Shown one piece after another: positions 49,526 to 57,128 of a stretch of DNA of 57,128 nucleotides. The stretch lies in NCBI GenBank assembly GCA_948437895.1, contig CAOJKK010000006.1, forward strand, positions 1 to 57,128. The letters run 5' to 3'. Numbering within the stretch: the stretch's first letter is position 1; every line of letters begins with the position of its first letter. The translations under genes were made by a program, and so were the position numbers. The notes under the pieces were generated by a model that saw only the letters and a list, made by a program, of their open reading frames with translations, did no database searches and was not told where the DNA came from. Origin of the DNA: an uncultured Clostridium sp. (lineage in GTDB: Bacteria; Bacillota; Clostridia; TANB77; CAG-508).

Positions 49526-49996
49526 TTACTTGAGAGAAAAACAATTCCCAAATGGTAAATAAAATGGAAATACTTCAATAGTAGAGCAAAAATGATCTAA
49601 TTCTTCTTTAAGTTCTTCTTCACTAATATATTTTTCAATTATATTAGTAGGTCTAAGACAATTACATATACTTTGTAATAAAAAGTAATATTGGTGGTTG
49701 TCAGCCTTTTTGAATTGAACCTTCATTTTATTTCTTCGAGTTGAAGGGATTAGTGTAGTGATTACAAACTCTTCATTTGGAACAACGATAACTTCTTCAA
49801 TTAAGCTTTCATTTGCTAATCCATAGAAATTATCCTTTAGAATTAAATGAAGAGCTTTTGGTAGTAAAATACTACAATCCTGTTTTTCTTCTCCAATTAG
49901 TTCGGCAAAAAATTCACTATGTGAAAAAGAGCCTGAATAATTAGAAGTTTTTTTGTGACAAAGTCGCCACTCTTTAGTCCATTCTATGTTTTCCAT
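49526..49996 (-). CDS. Unknown protein
   Basis: 156 residues, not recognised. No membrane segment. Contains EEVIVVPNEEFVITTLIPSTRR and NHQYYFLLQSICNCL. Arginine codons include CGA more than once, similar to the unrecognised genes at 41238 and 50376, so all three may share a foreign origin. No in-frame CGG. Confidence 0.6.
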   Translation of the reverse strand: MENIEWTKEWRLCHKKTSNYSGSFSHSEFFAELIGEEKQDCSILLPKALHLILKDNFYGLANESLIEEVIVVPNEEFVITTLIPSTRRNKMKVQFKKADNHQYYFLLQSICNCLRPTNIIEKYISEEELKEELDHFCSTIEVFPFYLPFGNCFSLK

Positions 49997-50095
49997 ATCT
50001 GAACTACTCTCCTTTGTAAAGTTATAAAATTTTGCACAAATGATTATAGCACTGCCTTATGTTAATGTCAAATATTGAAGAAGAGTAGAAGTTAA

Positions 50096-50129
50096 TAAAA
50101 AAAGTGAAGAATAAATATTCTTCACTTTT
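50096..50129 (-). terminator. Terminator of tRNA-Trp
   Basis: AAAAGTGAAGAA / TTCTTCACTTTT stem with T-run on the minus strand. Confidence 0.8.
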
Positions 50130-50130
50130 G

Positions 50131-50205
50131 ATGGCAGGGGTAGAAGGATTCGAACCCTCACAGGCGGTTTTGGAGACCGATGTGCTACCATTGACACTAT
50201 ACCCC
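50131..50205 (-). tRNA. tRNA-Trp (anticodon CCA)
   Basis: Minus strand: AGGGGTA/TACCCCT acceptor, loop CTCCAAA, GGTTCGAATCC T arm, CCA encoded. Reads UGG; it is not a candidate CGG reader. Confidence 0.93.
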
Positions 50206-50375
50206 TAAATGAGTTACTTAATTATATTAGCATATATCATAAATTTATGCAAGAAAAATAAAAAATATTATACAAAAAATTTAAAAATTAAAATAGTTGA
50301 TAAATTATGAAAAATATTGTATAATACGTTAAATTAGCGCTGGTTGTGCTAAAATATTGAAGGGATGATGATATT

Positions 50376-50726
50376 ATGAAACGGAGAGAATTCTCTATAA
50401 CAAGGGGAAGATCAACTGTAAAAAAATTAATAGAGGTTGATTCCCAAGTTGGACTTGCTGAAAGAGTGATTTTAAGTAAAAAATGCTATGATAACATATG
50501 GAAGTTATCAAATAATTTTAAATTACGAAATGGCTCTATTCAGTTTTATTATAAGCCTAATAAAACAAGAGATAGAATCGTGATAATTCTTGAAGGTCCT
50601 ATTCAAGAGGGGAATTTTGCAAATTGTTACAGATTAAATAGGCTAAAACATGATAATATTAACTATTCAGCAGGAGATAATTCTTCAGAGCAGTTTTTCT
50701 CATATGAAGGAGAAAAAGAACAGTAA
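50376..50726 (+). CDS. Unknown protein with CGG at codon 3 (exception)
   Basis: 116 residues, not recognised. Basic start MKRREFSITRGRST, core SIQFYYKPNKTRDRIVIILEG, acidic tail. The third codon is CGG (50382-50384). Skipping its C would give a seven-residue peptide and TAA, so the rule does not fit unless this ORF starts elsewhere, is not expressed, or uses the site as a regulator. CGA is also used. It lies between tRNA-Trp and ssrA, a common site for imported DNA. Confidence 0.5.
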   Translation: MKRREFSITRGRSTVKKLIEVDSQVGLAERVILSKKCYDNIWKLSNNFKLRNGSIQFYYKPNKTRDRIVIILEGPIQEGNFANCYRLNRLKHDNINYSAGDNSSEQFFSYEGEKEQ

Positions 50727-50740
50727 TACCAATATTCTAA

Positions 50741-50787
50741 TACAACAGATACTGTGAGACTACAATAGTTTCACAGTATCTGTTGTA
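50741..50787 (+). terminator. Long hairpin upstream of ssrA
   Basis: ACAACAGATACTGTGA / TCACAGTATCTGTTGT stem, 12-base loop. Ends the 50376 transcript. Confidence 0.75.
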
Positions 50788-50811
50788 TTGTATAAAAAGA
50801 AATTTTTAATA

Positions 50812-50840
50812 TTGTATAAAGTATTAAAATATAGTATAAT
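50812..50840 (+). promoter_or_regulatory. Promoter of ssrA
   Basis: TTGTAT, 17-base spacer, TATAAT; transcription would begin near the mature 5' end at 50854. Confidence 0.65.
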
Positions 50841-50853
50841 AAAATATGTATAT

Positions 50854-51210
50854 GGGGATGTAATTGGTTTCGACAGTAATTTAGAAGTATAAATTGCGAG
50901 TAGTGGATGGTTGCTTTGGCCACTTAAAAAAAGCAAGATTAAATATAAACGCTGATAAAGAATTAGCATACGCTGCCTAATTAATGGCACGTCGTTTTAC
51001 CATAAAGCCTACTGTTATGGATAAAGCGTCGACTAAAGTAGGGAACAAAGTTATTCTTTGCCTTAGGAATAATGGGTAACTAAAAGGCTACTTAATATTA
51101 TCGTTTGTTTGTTAATGATAATATTAAGGAATTTTAATAACAAACTACACTCGTAGATGTTTATGTGGAAAAGTTATTGGACGAGGGTTCAACTCCCTCC
51201 ATCTCCACCA
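50854..51210 (+). ncRNA. ssrA: tmRNA (transfer-messenger RNA)
   Basis: Mature 5' GGGGATGTAATTGGTTTCGAC and 3' GGTTCAACTCCCTCCATCTCCACCA; the ends pair in a tRNA-like acceptor stem (one G-T). The tag frame begins GCA at 50933 and reads ARLNINADKELAYAA then TAA, with the expected AYAA-type end for proteolysis. It rescues stalled ribosomes, which may matter in an organism whose ribosomes pause at CGG codons. Confidence 0.95.
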
Positions 51211-51246
51211 AAAAAAGAATACAGCAAAATGCTGTATTCTTTTTTA
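51211..51246. terminator. Bidirectional terminator between ssrA and the ATP-grasp gene
   Basis: AAGAATACAGCA / TGCTGTATTCTT with A and T tracts on both sides. Confidence 0.88.
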
Positions 51247-52246
51247 AAATATTCTCATTATTTCATTATATTTAGGAATCAAGCCTTCCTTTTTATTAAC
51301 TAAACTTGGTTTTACTTGAAAAACACCAGGAAAACAATTTCCTTCAACAATTACAGGACCATTTTCTGATATTGCTACATCCCAACCTACATAAGCAACT
51401 TCTTGAATTACTTTAGCACATTCTTTGACTAACTCTACAGCTTCATTGAACATTGGAACTTTAAAACCTACTATTTTATGATTTGAAACAGGATGAGTAC
51501 TATATATATTATCATCTCGATCAATTGCTTCTACATAAACATCACCTGTATCACTTACATAAGTATACATTCCACCGACTTGAGAAGTTATCTACAACAC
51601 CACCATTACCAATTTTTAGAACAGCTTGTAAAAAATAAGATTCTCCATTTTTATAAAAAGTAAACATCCTCATGGTATTTACAGACTTATCATAAAGAAC
51701 ATTCATATCTTTATGTTGCTTTATGCACTGTTCAATTAATAATTGATCGTTAGATAATAATTTATTATATAGTTCTTTAATATTTAAATCATCTGAATAT
51801 TCGAATTTTTCAATGCCATGTCCACCTTCATCATTGATTGGCTTTACAATAATTGCTTTATTGTTCTTTAAGAAAGCTTCAAATTCTGAGAAGTTTTTAT
51901 TACTTAAAACCATCCAGTTACGTTTCAAATACTTGTTAAATATTGAATTGAATTCTGCTTTATCTTCGAATTTATGAAAGCTATTTCTATCATTAAACTT
52001 TTTTACGATCTCATTATTTTTTCCTCTAGTTAAATATGTTTTTCTTTCTTCTGTGTTTAAGTTATAAAACTCAAATTCTTGGTAATCATAATAACCAGCC
52101 TGATATTTAAGACCACATTTAATCATATCAATAACTATCATCAAAGTGTTCTTCTTAGTTTTTTTTGAAATTGCTTTTGCAATTTTAAACATATTTTTGT
52201 AATCCATTTTAATAATACGTTTAAATAAATATTTTATTTTTCCCAT
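51244..52246 (-). CDS. Sugar-transfer-associated ATP-grasp protein, with one CGG frameshift
   Basis: 333 residues after repair. ATP-grasp fold of the kind found with cell-surface polysaccharide genes: VKPINDEGGHGIEKF, LIEQCIKQHKDMN, NTMRMFTF, then YVGWDVAISENGPVIVEGN, Glu/Asn metal ligands. Zero frame breaks at CGG (minus codon 51577-51575). Skipping C gives NFSSGGMYTYVSDTG, the usual GG-x-x-x-x-V turn before the catalytic half. ATG 52246 follows GGTGATATTA; a TTG four codons earlier is possible. Substrate unknown. Confidence 0.88.
51575..51577 (-). other. In-frame CGG +1 frameshift site in ATP-grasp protein
   Basis: Minus strand AGT CGG TGG AAT; skipping C gives AGT GGT GGA ATG TAT (SGGMY). 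Gly is residue 224. Confidence 0.9.
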
Positions 52247-52392
52247 TAATATCACCAAAAATAGTATACCATAAAATTATAAAAAGTACACATAATTAAT
52301 AAAAAATTAAGATAAAATGAAAGAAAATATCGAAATTAATTTATTGAATAAAAAAATCTTTAATAGTATAATACAAAACAAGGAGGAGTAAT

Positions 52393-53277
52393 ATGTTAGA
52401 AAAAATATATTTTAATTTAGAAGATGATGTAGAGTTAGTAGGGTTATTACAAAAACCAGATAACAATTTAAATACAGATGAAGTAGTAATATCTGTGCAT
52501 GGTATGCAAAGTAATTGTTTCAAAAAAAGAGAAGATATATTAGCAAATACAATTAATAAAGCAGGAATTGCATATTTTGCATTTAATAATAGAGGAACAG
52601 AAATTATGTGTTATACAAAAAGAACAGATGGTAGCAAAACTTTAAATGGAGGATGTGCATATGAAGATGTTTTGGAGAGCTATTATGATATAAAAGGTGC
52701 AATAAAGAAAATGTTAGAACTAGGATTTACAAAAATACATCTTCAAGGTCATAGTTTAGGATGCACAAAAATAGTATACACATATAACAGATTAAAAGAA
52801 GAAAAAGATGATATTGTAAACAATATAAAATCAGTAATCCTATTATCATTAGTAGATTTAATAGATTTACAAAAATATGATTTAGGAATAGATAAATACA
52901 ATGAAATGTTAGAGTTAGCAATCAAGAAAGAAAATGATAACGAGGAAATGGATTTAATGCCAAGAGATGCATTTGATCATCCAATAAGTGTTAAGTCATA
53001 TTTAAGATATTATAGAGATAATCAAGATATAGACTTTGCAAGATTTAGTGATAAAGAATATAATTTTAAAGAGTTGAATAATATAACAGTTCCACTATTT
53101 TTGAGATGGGGTGAAAAAGATTTAGTAATTCAAGATTTAAATGAATTATCAGATTTTCTAAAGTCAAAAATAAATAATGATAGTTTAGATATTAGCTATA
53201 TAAAAGGAACTGACCACGGTTATACAGATAAAGAAGAAGTTTTAGGAGAAGAAATAGTAGAATTCCTTGCAAAATAA
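52393..53277 (+). CDS. Alpha/beta-fold hydrolase
   Basis: 294 residues, cytoplasmic. VISVHGMQSNCFKKRED oxyanion region, nucleophile elbow LQGHSLGCTK (Ser in GHSLG), acid in LRWGEKDLVIQ and His in KGTDHGYTDKEE near the C-terminus. Probable esterase or peptidase-like serine hydrolase; substrate unknown. AGGAGGAG before ATG. Confidence 0.87.
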   Translation: MLEKIYFNLEDDVELVGLLQKPDNNLNTDEVVISVHGMQSNCFKKREDILANTINKAGIAYFAFNNRGTEIMCYTKRTDGSKTLNGGCAYEDVLESYYDIKGAIKKMLELGFTKIHLQGHSLGCTKIVYTYNRLKEEKDDIVNNIKSVILLSLVDLIDLQKYDLGIDKYNEMLELAIKKENDNEEMDLMPRDAFDHPISVKSYLRYYRDNQDIDFARFSDKEYNFKELNNITVPLFLRWGEKDLVIQDLNELSDFLKSKINNDSLDISYIKGTDHGYTDKEEVLGEEIVEFLAK

Positions 53278-53302
53278 AATGAATAGTGATAAAATAATTT
53301 CA

Positions 53303-53430
53303 GTTTGAAAGGGAGTAGCTTGAAACTTACTAATCAACAAACTCGTTATTAACTGGTTAGTAAACCTATATGGTAAGCAAGACTTTTAAAGAAACATATG
53401 TGTTAATGGTTTCTTTGAAAGTCTTTATTG
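53303..53430 (+). promoter_or_regulatory. Candidate yybP-ykoY (Mn2+) riboswitch with terminator
   Basis: AAAGGGAGTAGCTT matches the start of the yybP-ykoY element. A stem TTACTAATC / GGTTAGTAA follows. Next comes an expression-platform hairpin (53379-53425) AAGACTTTTAAAGAAAC / GTTTCTTTGAAAGTCTT and a T-rich end before the HAD and P-ATPase genes. P-type cation pumps are known targets of this riboswitch. The motif is slightly off consensus, so this is a candidate. Confidence 0.55.
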
Positions 53431-53456
53431 ATATAATAGGAAAATAAGGAGTGAAT

Positions 53457-54236
53457 ATGGAATATATAAATAACAAAGAAAAAGTAGAAGAATTTAAAAA
53501 ATCACAAGACTTTTTTGTAATAATAGATTTTGACAGAACTCTTACTACAGGTGCAAGTGATGCTTCAATGGGAATAATACCTAAGTTTTTAGGGGGAGAA
53601 TGTTTAAAAGAAAGACTAAGAATTTATGAATATTATAGACCTATGGAGTTAGACTATACTATAGAAGAAAATAAGAAAAAAGCTATTATGAAAGAGTGGG
53701 CTAATAATAGTTTTACACTTTTATCTAAGTATTTAACATCAGAAGAAATAATAGAGAATGCTTTGAAAGATGCAAATTTGCATTTAAGAGCAGGAGCTAA
53801 AGAATTCTTAAAAGATATGTACGATAAAAACATTCCAGTAGTTATAATGTCTGCTGGTGTTGGAAATATAATTAAAAGATTTTTAGAAAAACAAGAAGTT
53901 CTATATGATAATATAACATTAGTTAGTAATTTTTTCGAGTTTAATGATAATGGAGCATATATAGATACTGAAAAAATAATGGCAGTATCAGATAAATATT
54001 ATTCAAGAGTGCCAGAAGATATAAGAAAAGTATTAGATAAGAAACAGAATATTCTATTAGCTGGAGATATTATAGAAGATATAAATATGATAGAGAAAGA
54101 AAAACTACATAGAACGTTAACAATTGGTTTTCTTGACTATAATGTAGATACAAATTTAGATATATATAATGAAAAATTTGACATAGTACTTGCAAAAGGC
54201 GAGTCATTTGACACAGTCAGAAGAATATTAAATTAG
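53457..54236 (+). CDS. HAD-superfamily phosphatase (UMPH-1/5'-nucleotidase-like)
   Basis: 259 residues. DFDRTLTTGASDASMG motif I, VVIMSAGVGNIIKRF motif II, NILLAGDIIEDINMIEKE motif IV. The DxDRTLTT and cap pattern is like pyrimidine 5'-nucleotidases of the UMPH-1 group. ATG 53457 is seven bases after AAGGAGTG. Next to the P-ATPase with nine bases between, so one operon under the candidate riboswitch. Confidence 0.85.
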   Translation: MEYINNKEKVEEFKKSQDFFVIIDFDRTLTTGASDASMGIIPKFLGGECLKERLRIYEYYRPMELDYTIEENKKKAIMKEWANNSFTLLSKYLTSEEIIENALKDANLHLRAGAKEFLKDMYDKNIPVVIMSAGVGNIIKRFLEKQEVLYDNITLVSNFFEFNDNGAYIDTEKIMAVSDKYYSRVPEDIRKVLDKKQNILLAGDIIEDINMIEKEKLHRTLTIGFLDYNVDTNLDIYNEKFDIVLAKGESFDTVRRILN

Positions 54237-54245
54237 GAGGAAAAT

Positions 54246-56945
54246 ATGAAAGTAAATTGGTTTAATCAAACAGTAGATGAAACAATATCTAATTTAAAAA
54301 CAGATATAGAAAATGGTATCTCTACTGAAGAAGTTAAAAAGAGACAGGAAAAGTATGGGCTAAATGAACTAAAAGCAAAAAAGAAGAAGAGTTTATTTGT
54401 TAAATTCTTAGAGCAATTTAAGGACTTTATGATAATAGTTCTAATTATTTCTGCAATTGTTTCAGGAGTAGTTGGAGTAGCAGAAGGTGAAGGTATTACA
54501 GATACAATAATAATTCTAGTAGTTGTTCTTGTAAATGCGATAATAGGTGTGGCACAAGAAAACAAAGCGGAGAAATCACTAGAAGCTCTTCAAAAATTAA
54601 GTAGTCATGTTGCTAAAGTAATGAGAAATGGAAAGCTAGAGGTTATTCCATCAAGAGAATTGGTACCAGGTGATATTGTAATATTAGAAACAGGAGACTA
54701 TGTACCAGCAGATTTAAGAATAATAGAAGCAGTAAACTTAAAATCACAAGAAGCAGCTTTAACTGGTGAATCTGTGCCAGTAGAAAAAATGTCAGCTAAA
54801 ATAGATGATGAAAAAATAGGGATTGGTGACAGAATAAATATGTTATTTTCTTCTAGCTTAATAACATATGGTAGAGGAAAAGCAGTAGTTGTTGAAACAG
54901 GTATGAACACAGAAGTAGGAAAAATTGCAGATATAATAAATACTGCAGAAGACCAAGGAACACCACTTCAACAAAAACTAAATAAATTAGGTAAGACACT
55001 CGGAATTGTAGCGTTAGTAATCTGTGCATTAATATTTGGAGTAGGACTTCTTTATGGAAAAGAACCTATACACATGTTTATGACAGCTGTTAGTTTAGCT
55101 GTTGCAGCAATACCAGAAGGACTTCCAGCAGTATTTACAATAGTACTTGCGATAGGTGTACAAAGAATGGTAAAGAAAAATGCTATTGTAAAAAAACTTC
55201 CAGCAGTTGAGACATTAGGAAGTGCATCAGTTATATGTTCAGATAAAACAGGAACATTAACACAAAATAAAATGACAGTAGAAAAAGTATTTTGTGATGG
55301 AAATTTAGTAGATTTAAATAATGCAAAAGATATGATAGATATCAAAAAACTTGTATATGCAAGTATGCTTTGTAATGATACAAAAATATCTGATAATAAA
55401 GAACTTACAGGAGACCCAACAGAAACAGCATTAGTTGATATGGCTTTTAAATTGGATTTTGATCCATCTGTATATGGAATGTTTCCAAGAGTAGCAGAAA
55501 TACCATTTGATTCAGATAGAAAATTAATGACAACAGTTCATGAAGAAAATGGAAAATATGTAGTATATACAAAAGGTGGAGTAGATGAGCTTTTATCAAT
55601 TTCTAATTCATATTTATTACAAGGAGATATAAAAGAAGATTTAGATGAATACAAAGAGATAATTAGAAAATATAATATGGAAATGGCTAAAGGTGCTTTA
55701 AGAGTTTTAGCAATGGGATATAAAGTGTTAGACCATAAACCAACAGGAGAAGAAATAAAAGATTTAGAGTCTAATTTAACATACATTGGTATGGTTGGGA
55801 TGATAGACCCACCAAGGTTAGAAGTCAAAGATGCAGTTTCAAAATGTAAATCAGCTGGAATAAAAACAGTAATGATTACAGGAGACCACAAAATCACAGC
55901 AATGGCTATAGCAAAGAGCTTAGGTATACTAGAAAATGAAGATGAAGCAATAACAGGAACAGAATTAGAAGAAATGTCTGATGAAGATTTGATTAAGAAT
56001 GTAAGAAAATATTCTGTTTATGCAAGAGTTTCACCAGAACATAAAGTAAGAATAGTAAAGGCATGGCAAGCTAATGGAGAAATAGTTGCTATGACTGGAG
56101 ATGGAGTAAATGATGCACCATCACTTAAAATAGCAGACATTGGTTGTGCAATGGGTGTAGTTGGAACAGATGTTGCAAAAGAAGCGGCAGATGTTATATT
56201 AACAGATGATAACTTTGCAACTGTAGTATCAGCAGTAGAAGAGGGAAGAAGAATATATGATAATATATTAAAAGCAATTCAATTCCTATTATCTAGTAAT
56301 ATAGGGGAAATAGTAGTATTATTTGTGGCTATATTAATAACACCTCTTTTATCAAAAATATTTAATATAGATATAACACTAATAGAAACATTACTTCCAA
56401 TCCACATATTATGGATTAATTTAGTAACAGATTCACTTCCAGCACTTGCACTTGCAGTAGATCCTGCAGCAAAAGATGTAATGGAAAGGAAACCACAAAA
56501 GAATAAAAAAGGAATATTCACAAAAGGAATGACTTGGAGAATTATATATCAAGGAATAATGATTGGATTGCTTACACTTACTGCATTTATAATAGGACTT
56601 ACAACACCAGATGTAAGTGGCGAAGAAAAAGTTAAGATTGGTCAAACAATGGCATTCTATGTTCTAGCACTTTCAGAGTTAGTTCATGTATACAATATAA
56701 GAGATAATAAAAAATCAATATTTAAAACAGGAATATTTAATAACAGTAAATTAATACTAGCTACAATAGTATCTGCAGGACTTATGTTCATAATCTTAGC
56801 ATCACAAGGATTAAGAGATATATTCAGCCTAGCAGTACTTCCAACAATGCATATTGTAGAAATTGTACTTTTAGTATTTGCACCAGTATTAATAGTAGAG
56901 ATATTAAAGCTATTTAAAATAAATACTACAAAGGATGAAGAATAG
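54246..56945 (+). CDS. P-type Ca2+/Mn2+-like transporting ATPase (no CGG)
   Basis: 899 residues with all P2A motifs in one open frame: ALTGESVPVEK, PEGLPAVFT, SDKTGTLTQNK, MTGDGVNDAPSL, ILWINLVTDSLPALALAVDP. Paralogue of the ATPase at 20374, with similar length and order but no in-frame CGG, so it shows what the interrupted one should look like. AGGAGGAAA before ATG. It lies downstream of a candidate Mn2+ riboswitch, hinting at manganese export. Confidence 0.95.
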   Translation: MKVNWFNQTVDETISNLKTDIENGISTEEVKKRQEKYGLNELKAKKKKSLFVKFLEQFKDFMIIVLIISAIVSGVVGVAEGEGITDTIIILVVVLVNAIIGVAQENKAEKSLEALQKLSSHVAKVMRNGKLEVIPSRELVPGDIVILETGDYVPADLRIIEAVNLKSQEAALTGESVPVEKMSAKIDDEKIGIGDRINMLFSSSLITYGRGKAVVVETGMNTEVGKIADIINTAEDQGTPLQQKLNKLGKTLGIVALVICALIFGVGLLYGKEPIHMFMTAVSLAVAAIPEGLPAVFTIVLAIGVQRMVKKNAIVKKLPAVETLGSASVICSDKTGTLTQNKMTVEKVFCDGNLVDLNNAKDMIDIKKLVYASMLCNDTKISDNKELTGDPTETALVDMAFKLDFDPSVYGMFPRVAEIPFDSDRKLMTTVHEENGKYVVYTKGGVDELLSISNSYLLQGDIKEDLDEYKEIIRKYNMEMAKGALRVLAMGYKVLDHKPTGEEIKDLESNLTYIGMVGMIDPPRLEVKDAVSKCKSAGIKTVMITGDHKITAMAIAKSLGILENEDEAITGTELEEMSDEDLIKNVRKYSVYARVSPEHKVRIVKAWQANGEIVAMTGDGVNDAPSLKIADIGCAMGVVGTDVAKEAADVILTDDNFATVVSAVEEGRRIYDNILKAIQFLLSSNIGEIVVLFVAILITPLLSKIFNIDITLIETLLPIHILWINLVTDSLPALALAVDPAAKDVMERKPQKNKKGIFTKGMTWRIIYQGIMIGLLTLTAFIIGLTTPDVSGEEKVKIGQTMAFYVLALSELVHVYNIRDNKKSIFKTGIFNNSKLILATIVSAGLMFIILASQGLRDIFSLAVLPTMHIVEIVLLVFAPVLIVEILKLFKINTTKDEE

Positions 56946-56960
56946 AAGAAAAAAACTAAC

Positions 56961-56998
56961 AAAAGGGGATAGCACATAGTGTATGGCAGTCCTCTTTT
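56961..56998. repeat. Short repeat related to the one after polC
   Basis: AAAAGGGGATAGCACATAGT...GGCAGTCCTCTTTT, a partial palindrome sharing GGGGA and GGCAGTCC with 9252-9313. Confidence 0.5.
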
Positions 56999-57029
56999 GT
57001 TGAATTCATTAAAATTTTATAAAAACTAC

Positions 57030-57058
57030 TTGACAGTAATACTTGAAAATGCTAAAAT
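57030..57058 (+). promoter_or_regulatory. Sigma-A promoter of tRNA-Leu
   Basis: TTGACA, 17-base spacer, TAAAAT, 21 bases before the tRNA. Confidence 0.8.
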
Positions 57059-57078
57059 AAATCTTGTCAATTAAATAT

Positions 57079-57128
57079 GCGGATGTGGCGGAACTGGCAG
57101 ACGCGCTGGTCTTAGGAACCAGTGCCAA
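57079..57128 (+). tRNA. tRNA-Leu (anticodon TAG), cut by window end
   Basis: GCGGATGTGGCGG start, D arm, and anticodon stem CTGGT/ACCAG around loop CTTAGGA. The variable arm and 3' half lie outside the window. Confidence 0.9.

Overview
The window is a chromosomal segment of a very AT-rich, low-GC Gram-positive bacterium, most like an uncultured gut Clostridium relative. Evidence for this is the order pyrH-frr-uppS-cdsA-rseP-polC, a PolC-type replicase, the radA-disA pair, CotF-like coat proteins, a PdaB-like deacetylase, AGA-dominated arginine codons and strong AGGAGG ribosome sites. Species and order cannot be fixed from the sequence alone.

Main observation: nine well-recognised genes (rseP, polC, murL, purine nucleoside phosphorylase, a Ca-type P-ATPase, ftsK/spoIIIE, dxs, an M23 peptidase and an ATP-grasp protein) are each interrupted in frame. 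I find 16 interruptions and all have the same form. The zero frame meets a CGG codon, and the protein continues correctly only if the C is skipped and the next three bases (GGA or GGT) are read as glycine. In recognised genes every in-frame CGG is such a site and no CGG is needed as arginine. About fifty out-of-frame CGG triplets in genes cause no disruption. Repaired proteins have normal family lengths (PolC 1443 aa) and regain essential residues: the FtsK Walker A glycine, the ATPase TGDGVND motif, the M23 HLH motif and the RseP LDG motif. I interpret CGG as a codon unassigned to arginine that triggers near-obligatory +1 frameshifting, or as a CGGN quadruplet read as glycine. Two unrecognised ORFs (41238-41711 minus, 50376-50726 plus) hold three in-frame CGG codons that do not fit.

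Layout. 1-9.3 kb: nucleotide, ribosome-recycling, isoprenoid/phospholipid, protease and replication genes. 9.4-13.1 kb: a membrane protein and a MurL-MurD pair (L-Glu route to peptidoglycan D-Glu). 13.1-16.3 kb: coat-like proteins, unknown proteins and a DUF1836 regulator divergent from an acyl-CoA synthetase. 16.4-25.3 kb: acyl-CoA synthetase, purine nucleoside phosphorylase, polysaccharide deacetylase, P-ATPase and a large HD protein. 25.4-32.2 kb: rsmD, ftsK, a coiled-coil protein and a beta-CASP nuclease. 32.2-37.6 kb: GH15 glucoamylase, a RAYT transposase with palindromic repeats, and radA-disA. 37.6-41.2 kb: pilin-like protein, cyclophilin, IS30 element and tRNA-Val/Asp/Phe. 41.2-50.2 kb: eno, dxs, a second HD protein, efp, M23 peptidase and tRNA-Trp. 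50.3-57.1 kb: tmRNA, ATP-grasp, alpha/beta hydrolase, a candidate yybP-ykoY riboswitch, a HAD phosphatase, a second P-ATPase with no CGG, and the start of tRNA-Leu. No gene-free stretch exceeds about 300 bases.
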